Source of the DNA: Methanobacteriota archaeon
GTDB taxonomy: Archaea > Thermoplasmatota > Poseidoniia > Poseidoniales > Poseidoniaceae
Assembly (NCBI GenBank): GCA_002689345.1
Contig: NZFU01000035.1
Location: 1 to 32,320, forward strand
Direction: 5' to 3'
DNA: 32,320 bases
Positions 7,718 to 17,803 of the stretch are shown here, piece by piece. The notes beneath the pieces are model-generated. The model saw only the letters and a program-made list of their open reading frames with translations. It had not been told where the DNA came from and searched no databases. The translations under genes were made by a program, and so were the position numbers. The first letter of the stretch is position 1. The number at the start of each line of letters is the position of its first letter.

Positions 7718-10700
7718 ATGGCGTCACCAAATAGGGGGGTTCAGGCGTTCGCGCTTAGCCTCTTATTCCTTCTTTCAGGCCCTGTGTCACAGTTTTTCAT
7801 GGTAGAAGGACCAATAATTGAATTAGAATCAGATGAAATGTTTGCTAGTGGTTCGGGAGACATCACAGAGGTGACAATAGCTGGCCCCGGTTCCATTGGT
7901 GTTGGGCCATCATTGATACTAGATTCAAATCATGCATTGCAAACCATTTCGTATTCGGTTACAACCGGTGATGGGGTTAGAGCCACAGGCTTTGATTGGT
8001 CGGATTGGGATCAAACCGGATTTTCAACTCAAGGATTGCTAGAAGATACAGATGGTGCATTGATTCTAGGATTCCAAGGGGTGAATTGGGACTTCGACAA
8101 AGGGACTAATGGCTGGACCTCTTCAAATTCTAATTATGGACAACGAAATACTCTCACTTGTGGTGTAAGCGGAGGAAACGGGGCTTCATGGTGGACTAGA
8201 GGCGGCGCAGTATCCGTAACAAGCCCTCAAGTCAACTTAGCGGGTCATCAAGGATTATCGGTTCAAGCATGGATTAAGCAAGGAAATTATCAGTGTGGAG
8301 AAGAGCCTGATTCAAACGAAAATTTCTATCTCGAATACAAGAATTCCAATAATGGCTGGACCCAAATGCAATACCTCGCAGGCGCAACCGCTGGCGGTAC
8401 TGTGACAAATATGAACTACAACCTTCCATCCAATGCCTACCACCCCAGTTTCCAAATTAGGGCACGACAAAATTCTGGTTCGGGAACATGTTGTGATTAT
8501 TGGTTCTTTGATGACATTACTATACCTGGTACCAGTGGTGCTAATCTGACAACTCGATCATTCGGTTGGTCTTCCGGGGCAAATGAGCAAATCGATGAAG
8601 GCAGATATTCACCGATTTATTTAGATGCGATTATACCCGAGGATTCCTACTTGAATTGGACAGTGATGGATGCAGATACCAATAATCCTGTTCCGGGATT
8701 GATCAACCGTTCAGGTAAATGGGTTGACCTTTCAGTAGTCGATTGGCAAACTCACAAATCGTTGTTCTTAAATCTGGAGTTTGTCGCTAATCAATCAGGT
8801 TCCTCTCCTAGATTATATGGTATTTCAGGCGGCGGGAAAATGTATGATAGTTTCAACTCCGACCCTGAAAATACAGGTTGGATATTCAACAACTCTAGCT
8901 GGACTTCATCATCTGATTTTGTTTCAGGAAATCTCAATGCAACCTTACAATCTCCCGAATTAGACATCAATATGCCATTTTCATCATACAAATTTGAATC
9001 TGATGTTCAAGGAGATGTGATGACCTATGTGTCGCTAGATCGAGGGAACTGGACTCAGATTAATACTTCATCACAGCGTATCGAATTAGCAGATTCGGCA
9101 TCGATTATACAGATCAAATATCAGGGATTAGTAAATACATGGTCAGTCGATGATTTCAGATTGCAACTATATCCAAGTAACGCTGTATTATCTCCGAGAA
9201 TGGATATCGATAATGACGGTAGAAACGAATGGACAGCATCTGGTGAAGGAATTGGCACATGGGGTAATCAGGATGTATTCATGGATGGTAATTCTAGTTC
9301 AACTTTCGAAGTAGGATTGAATCCTACCTCCTGGCATAGTCTTCTTGTTCCAAGAGATGCAAAAACCTTCGAATTGTCGGTTGACGATGTAGGAGTTGTT
9401 GGACTTGGAGTACAAACAATCGCATTATGGATTGGAAATACAATGATTGCTCAAACCGGTGGTAACGGTTATGTTGAAGGGTTGAGATTATCTCTTAACG
9501 AATCAGAATTAGACATGCTCAATTATGCAACAGGAAATACAGCTCCAGTCAGAAATGTAGGTGGTTCTGATTTTATTCATGCTAGAATCGAATTAATTTC
9601 AGACGCTGGAACTCATAGATTAGGGGGGCTGACAATAAGTTATGTTGCCCAAGACACAGTCAGTGCTACCGCAATCGATGAAATTGTTATGGCAATGAAT
9701 AGGGCGCGTTTGGATTCCAGTAAAGCGGCCGACCTTCCACTTGTATTCAAGGCAGATTCTGCTTGTTCATTGGAAGTTAGTATCATCTCTTCCACTTCAT
9801 CTGGAGATGTAACAATGGGTGCATTAACCTGGACTAACGATTCACAAACACTTACCCCCTCACAGAAATGGCGTGAAGTAAGTACTAGAGCCCAGGTTCA
9901 TTCATCATCCCCACATAGATTGATTCTGAATATGTATTCTGATGATATGTCTGCTATGTGGTTCATTCCAATATTGGGTGGAAACACAATCACAACCGGT
10001 GATCACGAATCTCTAATTATTTCAGATTCCGGTATCATACACAATAATTCACAAGACATTCACGATATTGTTACCAGTTTTAGAACTGCTCAATCTTTTG
10101 ACGACCAATCAAATCTAAGATTCGAAACTCGCATTCAACTTACAAATGGTGTAATTTCTATGCCTGCAATAGAAAACTGGAATAGTCCGGCAATCGATAA
10201 TGATATGCGTATTGAATCGATGTCAATTTACACGGACAGAGGTATTATTCCATCCGATTCGTTATATCTGAAGGCTGAAGATAATATGACTTTCAATATC
10301 GATATTGGATTTGAAAATGGAGATCTAGATGAAAAACCATTCCCTAATGAATATGAGATTCAACTGACAAGAAATGGTGAACTGATTGCGAATACCACAT
10401 ATTATGAGGGTGACGATTGGGTAGTTGAAACAAAAGCACCATTCACCAGTGGTAATGTGACCTATGAAGCGATTGTAACCCCACTTGCAGGAGGCGGAGT
10501 TGCTGACCCAGTGGTAATTAATCGGACATTCATCATCGATCCGTTGGCACCAGTTGTAACGGGTGCAAATATTCGCTTTTATGACCATTTATTATCATCT
10601 GCAAATCAGCAAATAATAATCAATATCACTGACCAACCAGTATTGCCAACAAATGTAACTTTGATGCTATGGACTGAATGGTCGAATGATAATGATGGAG

Positions 10701-12571
10701 ATGGCTGGCCTAGTGAGGACGAATTTATTGCTCGAACATTATCTCCTGATTCCACTTCTCAACAAACATATGGCTCGTATCATACCTTCATTGATGATAC
10801 CGCTGCATTCCCAGGGGAGAAGGTTGCAGGATATGTGATTGGAACAGACCCCTCAGGACATGCTCTGCTTGAAGGCGGTTCTGGAATGACCGATGACCAT
10901 TTGTTCATGTACCAGATTTTGAATGATGGCTCCCCATTGATTGCCAGTGATGGATTTGAATGGACTGATGGTAGAAAGGCTTGGCTTCATCCCGGTCAAG
11001 AATATGGATTGAATGTCACTTTCACAGAATTAAATGGTATTTCGGATATCAGTGGTATTGAGATTTCTTTAGCGGATAATATCGCTAGTGACCAACTTAC
11101 ATTGCGATGGGATTCCAATACAAGACAATGTATTAGTGAAACCGTTCATATCGCTATTGCATCTTGCAAAGTGAACGACAACAATGGCTTGACTCCAGAC
11201 CCGTATGACCAAGATCTCGTACTCTATCTCGAGATTGTTCCACAGTGGACATTACCGGATTTGGGAGATACTAGAAGAGAGCCAATAGTTCGTATTTTTG
11301 ACCGTGCAGGTAATCTTGACTCAGTGTCTTTCCCTCAAAATCGATGGAGATTTTCCGCAGAAATGATGATTCCTAACGAATTGTCGTTATGGGTTGAAAA
11401 TGGAGCAATCATCGAAGATGGTGCTAGAGTTTCACCAGGCTCTTCAATGGAATTATCTGGAGACCTTGTGTTTATGAGAAGTTTAGAAAAACCACAATTT
11501 GATTGTGACATAGAGGTCCGTCTTAATGGTGTGAAAACCTCAGCTATAGCAATAGATGGCTCATTCACAGCAGCCCTCAATGCACCGATGTCTTCAGGAC
11601 AGCATGCAATGACTTGGAATGTAGATTGTATGCCTGAACAAGGCATTGACATGACCAGTCCTACCGAGGCAGTAAAATGGATTCTAGTAGATGCAGTTGG
11701 GCCTCAAGTGGTGGAATTTTCATCACCAAGAGATTCATCAATTCTTGATACAGAACAACACTTTGTTCGAGTTATAATCTCTGAAAATTATGGTATTGAT
11801 ACCGAATCTGTTGAATTATATTGGTGGGTGACTGGTAAGGGTCAAAATGATGCTATTGCGTCAGGAACATCACCTCTTCAGTTAGATGGTAATGAGAGTG
11901 CAGGTCTACGTTTGGAATTCACTGGCACGGTTGATTTATCTGGAATCTCATCCGAGTTCTTACACGAACAAGTCGTACTGAAAATGAGATTCGAAGGAAG
12001 AGATATTGCGGGTAATCAATTTGAAAGAGATGGCAATAGTGAAAATTTCCCTGCAGGTGTATGGGACTTAGTTCACCATACTCCTGATTTTTCATTAGAG
12101 CAAAGTGGTATTGAATTATCAAAATCGAATTTAGAAGTAGATGAACCAACAATTGTGCAGGTACATATTCGCAATGATGGAATGTTGAGTGGAGATGCAG
12201 AAGTTCTTGTGGAAATTGTTGATTTGAATGGCGCTCGCTCTCAATTGACTAAGACTTCAGTATTTGTTGACGCACAATCAGTCTCTACATTAGTTGTGGA
12301 TTGGAAGCCAAATACTCCAGGAATTCAGAGAGTCGAAGTAACTCTAGACCAGACTACAGACAACTCCGAATTTATCGATGTAAAGCCAGTTCAAGATCGA
12401 GGATTTATGCAAGATTCAATCGGTTCAACAAACCCTTGGATACTTGGAATAACGATGACGATGATTTGTATTGGTCTGCTGTTTGTACTTTCTTGGATGC
12501 GACTTGCTACCGTTAAGCAAGGAGAATCTGATCTGGAATGGGAATATGAAGATGAAGAGTTTGAGGATTAG
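7718..12571 (+). CDS. Giant single-pass surface protein, 1617 aa
   Basis: Predicted cell-surface protein anchored by one C-terminal helix. A signal peptide spans about residues 1-30. Residues about 124-272 form a Gly/Trp/Cys-rich jelly-roll (MAM- or reelin-like), introduced by WDFDKGTNGW; a second similar module lies at about 374-484. Calcium-binding-type Asp loops occur as DNDGRNEW and NDNDGDGWPSEDE. Several Ig/CARDB-like domains follow, the last at about 1450-1550 with the usual IRNDG core. The membrane helix is at about 1573-1594, and the protein ends in a short acidic cytoplasmic tail. Asn-X-Ser/Thr sequons are numerous, suggesting heavy N-glycosylation. The ATG at 7718 is preferred over a TTG seven codons upstream. 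Role unknown; an envelope, adhesion or cell-contact protein is inferred. Confidence 0.85.
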   Translation: MASPNRGVQAFALSLLFLLSGPVSQFFMVEGPIIELESDEMFASGSGDITEVTIAGPGSIGVGPSLILDSNHALQTISYSVTTGDGVRATGFDWSDWDQTGFSTQGLLEDTDGALILGFQGVNWDFDKGTNGWTSSNSNYGQRNTLTCGVSGGNGASWWTRGGAVSVTSPQVNLAGHQGLSVQAWIKQGNYQCGEEPDSNENFYLEYKNSNNGWTQMQYLAGATAGGTVTNMNYNLPSNAYHPSFQIRARQNSGSGTCCDYWFFDDITIPGTSGANLTTRSFGWSSGANEQIDEGRYSPIYLDAIIPEDSYLNWTVMDADTNNPVPGLINRSGKWVDLSVVDWQTHKSLFLNLEFVANQSGSSPRLYGISGGGKMYDSFNSDPENTGWIFNNSSWTSSSDFVSGNLNATLQSPELDINMPFSSYKFESDVQGDVMTYVSLDRGNWTQINTSSQRIELADSASIIQIKYQGLVNTWSVDDFRLQLYPSNAVLSPRMDIDNDGRNEWTASGEGIGTWGNQDVFMDGNSSSTFEVGLNPTSWHSLLVPRDAKTFELSVDDVGVVGLGVQTIALWIGNTMIAQTGGNGYVEGLRLSLNESELDMLNYATGNTAPVRNVGGSDFIHARIELISDAGTHRLGGLTISYVAQDTVSATAIDEIVMAMNRARLDSSKAADLPLVFKADSACSLEVSIISSTSSGDVTMGALTWTNDSQTLTPSQKWREVSTRAQVHSSSPHRLILNMYSDDMSAMWFIPILGGNTITTGDHESLIISDSGIIHNNSQDIHDIVTSFRTAQSFDDQSNLRFETRIQLTNGVISMPAIENWNSPAIDNDMRIESMSIYTDRGIIPSDSLYLKAEDNMTFNIDIGFENGDLDEKPFPNEYEIQLTRNGELIANTTYYEGDDWVVETKAPFTSGNVTYEAIVTPLAGGGVADPVVINRTFIIDPLAPVVTGANIRFYDHLLSSANQQIIINITDQPVLPTNVTLMLWTEWSNDNDGDGWPSEDEFIARTLSPDSTSQQTYGSYHTFIDDTAAFPGEKVAGYVIGTDPSGHALLEGGSGMTDDHLFMYQILNDGSPLIASDGFEWTDGRKAWLHPGQEYGLNVTFTELNGISDISGIEISLADNIASDQLTLRWDSNTRQCISETVHIAIASCKVNDNNGLTPDPYDQDLVLYLEIVPQWTLPDLGDTRREPIVRIFDRAGNLDSVSFPQNRWRFSAEMMIPNELSLWVENGAIIEDGARVSPGSSMELSGDLVFMRSLEKPQFDCDIEVRLNGVKTSAIAIDGSFTAALNAPMSSGQHAMTWNVDCMPEQGIDMTSPTEAVKWILVDAVGPQVVEFSSPRDSSILDTEQHFVRVIISENYGIDTESVELYWWVTGKGQNDAIASGTSPLQLDGNESAGLRLEFTGTVDLSGISSEFLHEQVVLKMRFEGRDIAGNQFERDGNSENFPAGVWDLVHHTPDFSLEQSGIELSKSNLEVDEPTIVQVHIRNDGMLSGDAEVLVEIVDLNGARSQLTKTSVFVDAQSVSTLVVDWKPNTPGIQRVEVTLDQTTDNSEFIDVKPVQDRGFMQDSIGSTNPWILGITMTMICIGLLFVLSWMRLATVKQGESDLEWEYEDEEFED

Positions 12572-12626
12572 TTGGAATGCAAAAGCATAGGAACTAATTT
12601 TTTGTGGAACAAAACGAGGGAGTGAC

Positions 12627-14312
12627 ATGGCATCAAAAATTGCTTTGCTACAAGTCAATCCTGTTGTTGGTGATATCAATGGTAATGCATTGATGATTTG
12701 CGAATTATCAAAATTGGCATCGCAATCAGGTGCAGATTTCGCAGTAACTACTGAATTGGCGATTAGTGGCTATCCTCCAAGAGATCTTCTTTTACAGCCT
12801 GATTTTGTAAAAACTTGTCACCAAGTAGCTAGTACATTACAATCCGAAATTCCAGTATTAGTTGGCACTCCTGTCCCTCCTAAGGATGACCGCTCTTTAC
12901 CTGGCAATGGTGTTGTAAGAGCTGGAGATTCAGTACGCGAAGTTACTCGTAAACAATTGCTACCAACCTACGATGTTTTCGATGAGGCACGTTATTTCGA
13001 GGCAGATGAGAGGCCAGGAATCGCTAGAACAATCGCAGGATTAGACATCGGGGTAACAATTTGTGAAGATGCATGGCAGCATTGCGGTGCAACTCCTAAT
13101 GATTATGATAGCGACCCGATTTCTCAAATTGTAGAATGGGGGCGTCAAGGCGTGGTACTTGATGCAACAGTCAATTTGTCGGCATCACCATACCATGCAA
13201 ATAAATCAGAAATTCGAATTGCAGTTGCTAGAAGTGCAGCCTCTTCACTTAACCATCCTTTCCTATTAGCAAATCAAGTAGGTGGTAATGATGATTTACT
13301 ATTCGATGGACGCTCAGTAATCGCTTGGCCGGATGGGACTGTTGTAGTTGCTCCTGCATGGTCTGAAGGGGTTCTTCTTACAGATTTATCAAACCCGGAG
13401 GGGTGTGATTGGTTAGGGGATGGCGAGGTTACTATTCTAAGTCCGAATCAAGAATTAGAAGAAAATGATGATGATTTACTAGATGCAATAATAATCGGTT
13501 TGTCAGATTATTGCCGTAAGAGCGGTATTTCTAAAATCGTACTTGGACTATCTGGAGGAATCGATTCAGCATTGGCTGCCTGTGTTGCTAGTGCAGCGGT
13601 AGGCTCCGCGAATGTCACCGGAATTTCAATGCCATCAAAGCATTCTAGCCAACACAGTATAGATGATGCCAAAGCCACTGCAGAGGCATTAGGAATTGAA
13701 TTCTCGATACAACCAATTATTGATTTACATAGTGCTGCAGATGCAGAATTATCTGAATTATTAGCCAATGGCAATCCCGTAGCAGGTGAAAATTTGCAAG
13801 CCAGACTTAGAGGATTAATCGTGATGGCTCATGCTAATGCAAATGGTGCTATGGCAATAGCAACTGGAAATAAATCAGAACTTGGGCAAGGATATTGCAC
13901 GCTATATGGTGATATGGCAGGTGGCTATGCTCCTTTAGGCGACCTCTACAAGATGGAAGTTTATGCATTGTCAAAAGAATTCAACAAACGAATCGGAATG
14001 GATGCTGTTACAAATTCAACCTTAACCAAGCCGCCTAGTGCTGAATTAGCGCCAGATCAAAAGGACGAAGATAGCCTTCCTCCTTATCCTGTATTAGATG
14101 AAATTCTGCGCCTACATATTGAAGATGGATTAGATGCAACTGAAATAACAAGCAAAGGATTTGATGACCAAATAGTCAAAGATGTCTTGATTCGTTTATC
14201 TAGGAATGAACACAAAAGATGGCAAATGCCCCCTGCTCCAAGAGTTTCCAAGCGAGCATTCGGTCAAGGCTGGCGTCAACCGTTAGCGGCTCGCCACGAT
14301 TGGCGTCAATGA
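12627..14312 (+). CDS. nadE: Glutamine-dependent NAD+ synthetase, 561 aa
   Basis: Makes NAD+ from deamido-NAD+ and ATP, taking ammonia from glutamine. The N-terminal nitrilase-type glutaminase domain (about 1-260) shows the Glu-Lys-Cys triad: E43 in TTELAISGYPPRD, K109 in RKQLLPTYDVFDE and C146 in GVTICEDAWQ. The C-terminal synthetase domain begins near 285 with the ATP-pyrophosphatase loop LSGGIDSA at about 307-314. Further on is the conserved ATGNKSELGQGY stretch, with a GDMAGGYAPLGDLYK segment after it. Length is typical of the two-domain enzyme. A purine-rich GAGGGAG lies just before the ATG. Many archaea carry only the shorter ammonia-dependent form, so the fused enzyme may reflect bacterial ancestry. 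Its last seven bases overlap the convergent gene at 14306. Confidence 0.96.
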   Translation: MASKIALLQVNPVVGDINGNALMICELSKLASQSGADFAVTTELAISGYPPRDLLLQPDFVKTCHQVASTLQSEIPVLVGTPVPPKDDRSLPGNGVVRAGDSVREVTRKQLLPTYDVFDEARYFEADERPGIARTIAGLDIGVTICEDAWQHCGATPNDYDSDPISQIVEWGRQGVVLDATVNLSASPYHANKSEIRIAVARSAASSLNHPFLLANQVGGNDDLLFDGRSVIAWPDGTVVVAPAWSEGVLLTDLSNPEGCDWLGDGEVTILSPNQELEENDDDLLDAIIIGLSDYCRKSGISKIVLGLSGGIDSALAACVASAAVGSANVTGISMPSKHSSQHSIDDAKATAEALGIEFSIQPIIDLHSAADAELSELLANGNPVAGENLQARLRGLIVMAHANANGAMAIATGNKSELGQGYCTLYGDMAGGYAPLGDLYKMEVYALSKEFNKRIGMDAVTNSTLTKPPSAELAPDQKDEDSLPPYPVLDEILRLHIEDGLDATEITSKGFDDQIVKDVLIRLSRNEHKRWQMPPAPRVSKRAFGQGWRQPLAARHDWRQ

Positions 14313-15991
14313 ATGACAATCCATTCTCCGCTCAACTCACCATGAGACCAGCCATACATTTCCAGACCTAAGGTTGTAGAATCTCCGATGAAATATATCA
14401 TTTCATCATCATACCAAAACCCATCATGAACCCCTAAGCCTAGATTACCAGAAGCATGGTCCCAAATTAATTCTAATCCATTTTCAGTAATTTGATGTAA
14501 TTGCCCCCCTTCGAATGGGTCGTCGATAATTGCGACCAATTTATCTCCAATTACAGCTAGATTTGAAGGGTTTGAGGAATCCATACCCGATATGTGGTCC
14601 GAATGGAGCCATGCATTTTCCCCATCACTTACACATAACTCGTATCCAAAAGATGGGACTCCACAATCAAACCATAATTTCCCGTCATGAATTATTCCTC
14701 CAGTGTTTTGGCCAACATTTTGTAATGATGAATTTAATTCTGCAAGGGTTGATAGGTCGGGGTCAAATGAATATAATCCATTGGAATCAAAGACAATATT
14801 GCCTCCAATTACAGTAGGGCTAATCAATTGCGCAGATACACCCTGTAGTGAGGAAGTCATCCTTTCAATACCACTACTGTCTCCTCTGTGTAATTGAACT
14901 CCATTACCGTCACTGCTCGCCATGAACCAATAATATCCCTCATGATAAATAGCATCGGAATGAATCTCTCCATTCATTATATTTCCATCGATTGAAATGC
15001 CTGAATCAGTATTGAAAATCAAGACTTCATTTGTTGAAGTAATATTAGAAAAAGTTCCTGAAATCCATGTTTCTGATTGAGAGAAAATAGTCATTCCATT
15101 TTGATAAGAAAGCACTAGTTCTTCTCCCACTTTGATCAATTTATCACTCGATGTGATACTGGATGATAAGTTAGTTTCCTTCCATATCGAATCTCCATCG
15201 GTTGACCATAGTTGAGTATTTGCCCCATCGCTAGCATCAAACCAAATTCGATTTTCATGTTCGATAAATCCAAGATTAAATCCTGGTGAGAAATCGATAG
15301 TTGATGAGACCTGGACAACTTGGCCTTGGTCTAATTTGAATAGTAAGCAATTACCATTCAGTACAGCAGCAAATATGAATAAATCATCATTTGCAAATCC
15401 TCCATTACAGGCTGTGGAAAAGGAATTTCCAGCGTCCGGCTCAATGTCAGTAAGTCTTCCACTGAATAGATCTTGGAAGCAAATTTTGATGCTCGAATCA
15501 ATATGTTGTGATGTAGAGTTATTTCCCATTTCGATGATTGCAGCCTTTGGACAGACTTCATACGGCCCTGTGTATGAATCGATGAAAGAAGATTGACCAA
15601 TCACTCCATCCTCTCCATTAGTTCCGTTAATTCCGTTATATCCATCAGTTCCATTCTGACCCCAATAACCACGATTGCCCATCGGCCCCGATTCACCTTG
15701 CTTTCCATGACAGATATTTTTGACATCCAATACTTCCTCGTCATCTAGCAAAGCATCACCGTCATCATCTATGCCAAATTGAACACTGAATCCACCTTCT
15801 TCGCATCCATGTGTACCATAGAGTCCTCCTATTCGTGTGAGTGTAGTCTCTCCATCTTTACCCGATTTAAGTTCATCAAGTTCGTTTGTATTGTATAGTG
15901 CAATACTACTCAGAACTAGAGAAATTACAATTGAAGAAATTGCCATAAATTTCTTGATTCGCTGCTTTTTTGAGGGCTTTTCGTCCTTCAT
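14306..15991 (-). CDS. Membrane-anchored collagen-like / beta-propeller protein, 561 aa
   Basis: Type II membrane or signal-anchored surface protein. A Lys-rich cytoplasmic start precedes a helix at about residues 14-34. At about 53-95 is a Cys-bracketed, Asp-rich module (GCEEGGFSVQFGIDDDGDAL ... EEV ... NICHG) like the short domain (DUF7151-type) that precedes collagen-like tracts in bacterial surface proteins. Thirteen uninterrupted Gly-X-Y triplets follow at 96-134. The remainder (about 140-561) contains repeats of the form hydrophobic-W/F-x-(S/D)-DG ... (E/Q)L-x-x-x-DG, for example IWFDASDGANTQLWSTDGD, which suggest a propeller. The ATG at 15991 is preferred over a TTG two codons upstream. 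Seven bases at the 3' end overlap nadE. Role inferred as an adhesive or stalk-like surface protein. Confidence 0.8.
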   Translation of the reverse strand: MKDEKPSKKQRIKKFMAISSIVISLVLSSIALYNTNELDELKSGKDGETTLTRIGGLYGTHGCEEGGFSVQFGIDDDGDALLDDEEVLDVKNICHGKQGESGPMGNRGYWGQNGTDGYNGINGTNGEDGVIGQSSFIDSYTGPYEVCPKAAIIEMGNNSTSQHIDSSIKICFQDLFSGRLTDIEPDAGNSFSTACNGGFANDDLFIFAAVLNGNCLLFKLDQGQVVQVSSTIDFSPGFNLGFIEHENRIWFDASDGANTQLWSTDGDSIWKETNLSSSITSSDKLIKVGEELVLSYQNGMTIFSQSETWISGTFSNITSTNEVLIFNTDSGISIDGNIMNGEIHSDAIYHEGYYWFMASSDGNGVQLHRGDSSGIERMTSSLQGVSAQLISPTVIGGNIVFDSNGLYSFDPDLSTLAELNSSLQNVGQNTGGIIHDGKLWFDCGVPSFGYELCVSDGENAWLHSDHISGMDSSNPSNLAVIGDKLVAIIDDPFEGGQLHQITENGLELIWDHASGNLGLGVHDGFWYDDEMIYFIGDSTTLGLEMYGWSHGELSGEWIVIH

Positions 15992-16069
15992 ATTCAATGT
16001 AGGGACTTTCTCGGATTAGAGTGTATTCCCTACAAAGTGTTCATGGGTGTGATTCTCTACCCCCTAATC

Positions 16070-17803
16070 ATGGAGTTGCCCGAAAGACTTGCATCTATGC
16101 TTGCGGGCGATGAAGGTTTGACTCGACAAAAGGCTGCTAGATTGGTTGTAGATTTAGCGAAAACCGCTGGTTCAGATGGCTTTGTTAATGTAGACCACAG
16201 TCATGTTTCAGGAGTTTCTGTAATTACAGGAGGTCACGGCTTGAGGCGATTCCTAGCGGATTTAGCTGGAGATGGAACAGTTGTGATTCCTACAACTTTG
16301 AATTCAGCAGGCTGCGATAAGAGAAAAATGGAAGAAATGGATATCGATTATCCTGATTTCTTAGAACAACAATTTGAGATCATTATGGCCTATGAGAGCC
16401 TAGGTCTAGACTCGACCTTATCTTGCACACCTTATGATAGAGGTGTTGAAGGTGAAAATGGAATTGCTTCTTGGGCTGAATCGAATGCTGTTGCATTCTC
16501 TAACTCATGGACAGATTTAGTCACTAATCGGGAATCTGGTCTTTCTGCTTTAGCGACTGCATTAACTGGATATGCTCCACGTTGGGGATTACATCTAAGC
16601 CAAAATCGAGTTCCAAATATTGTGGTTGATGTAGAATGCGAACTATCATCACTTGCCGATTGGTCGATTTTAGGAGATTGGATTGGAAAGCAGGTTCGTC
16701 CAGGGTGGAATGTTCCTTATGGCCCAATGCCATTTATTCGTGGCTTACCAAAATACATCAGTTTTGCATCCAAGAAAGCACTGACAGCGGCTGCGGCAAA
16801 TTATGGCTGCCCAATGCTTTGGGCTGAAGGCCATACAACAACTCCTGATTTATCTGGAAATGAAGAAACTCTAAACTTCACCGAGAATGACCTATCTTCA
16901 AGATACGAGGAACTTGCTCCAAAAGGCCAAGTTGACCTCATAGTCATTGGATGCCCTCAGGCAAGTCTTGAAGAAATTCGAATTACTGCTTCTGCTGTAC
17001 GTTCTCATAGTGAGATGGGCTTAAAGATTCCAAATAATCGGTTGTGGGTTTTCACCTCTGGTCACAATTATGAATTGGCAGAAGCAGATGGCTCAATTGC
17101 AATTTTAGAGGAAGCAGGAGCTGTAATTTTACGTGATACATGTCCCGAAGTTACACCTTACAATCGTAAGCACTACAATCACCTGATGACTAATTCACTC
17201 AAGGCTGAGCATTATCTGACAAGTGGCCTGAATAAGATGCCAACTTCTGTTGGAACAATTCAAGATTGTATCGCTCATGCTTTCGATCCTGATTTGGTAA
17301 CTGGTGAAGTGACTGCTCTCCAACCAAAGGCTCAACCTCAACACGCTTCATCAAAAACACATCAAACTGGAGAGTGTTCAATCAACGGAAGTGGACTTGA
17401 TTCCCAGGAGGATTGGGTAGTAGAAGGTAGAGCGATGGTTACAGATGTTGCAATTACATATCTTGGATATGTAAATCGTGATTCCGGAGTGATTGAAGAA
17501 ACCGGACATCCATTAGACGGAAAAGCGATTGGAGATACGATTCTAATTTATCCAAAAGGTTCAGGCTCAACCGTGGCACCATATGTGCTAATGGGATTGA
17601 TCTATACAGGTAAAGGGCCAAAGGCGATTGTAAATCGAGATGTCTGTTCACTAACACTACCGGCTTGTAGTTTGCTTAATCTTCCTTACAGTCATGGCTT
17701 TGAGACAGACCCATGTCTTGCAGTTAATGATGGAGATTTAATTCGAATAAGCAAGAACTCTGGAGATGTGGTTCTTGAGATTCTTCAACGTGCAGGTGAG
17801 TGA
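16070..17803 (+). CDS. Aconitase X, single-chain; probable phosphomevalonate dehydratase
   Basis: Member of the aconitase-X family, [4Fe-4S] dehydratases. In archaea this family converts 5-phosphomevalonate to trans-anhydromevalonate 5-phosphate in the modified mevalonate route to isoprenoid lipids. Bacterial members instead act on cis-3-hydroxyproline. The large catalytic part spans about residues 1-400; Cys82, Cys119, Cys295 (IGCPQ) and Cys358 (DTCPE) are candidate cluster ligands. The small swivel part (about 448-577) carries the diagnostic PKGSGSTVAPYVL segment. Archaeal large and small subunits are usually separate genes; here they are fused, large first, by a polar linker. I chose ATG 16070 (MELPERLASMLAGDEG) because family members begin this way; upstream GTG 16037 and ATG 16043 are alternatives. 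The epimerase gene follows with no gap. Confidence 0.88.
   Translation: MELPERLASMLAGDEGLTRQKAARLVVDLAKTAGSDGFVNVDHSHVSGVSVITGGHGLRRFLADLAGDGTVVIPTTLNSAGCDKRKMEEMDIDYPDFLEQQFEIIMAYESLGLDSTLSCTPYDRGVEGENGIASWAESNAVAFSNSWTDLVTNRESGLSALATALTGYAPRWGLHLSQNRVPNIVVDVECELSSLADWSILGDWIGKQVRPGWNVPYGPMPFIRGLPKYISFASKKALTAAAANYGCPMLWAEGHTTTPDLSGNEETLNFTENDLSSRYEELAPKGQVDLIVIGCPQASLEEIRITASAVRSHSEMGLKIPNNRLWVFTSGHNYELAEADGSIAILEEAGAVILRDTCPEVTPYNRKHYNHLMTNSLKAEHYLTSGLNKMPTSVGTIQDCIAHAFDPDLVTGEVTALQPKAQPQHASSKTHQTGECSINGSGLDSQEDWVVEGRAMVTDVAITYLGYVNRDSGVIEETGHPLDGKAIGDTILIYPKGSGSTVAPYVLMGLIYTGKGPKAIVNRDVCSLTLPACSLLNLPYSHGFETDPCLAVNDGDLIRISKNSGDVVLEILQRAGE

Noticed and set aside
15579-15710. Gly-codon periodicity in the collagen tract as a DNA tandem repeat
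   Set aside because: The periodicity is explained by the Gly-X-Y protein pattern; the DNA units are not identical enough for a tandem repeat.
16037-16069. GTG or ATG start for aconitase X, 33 or 27 bases upstream
   Set aside because: The resulting hydrophobic leader is unlike the family, which begins near MELPERLASMLAGDEG. It remains a minor alternative.
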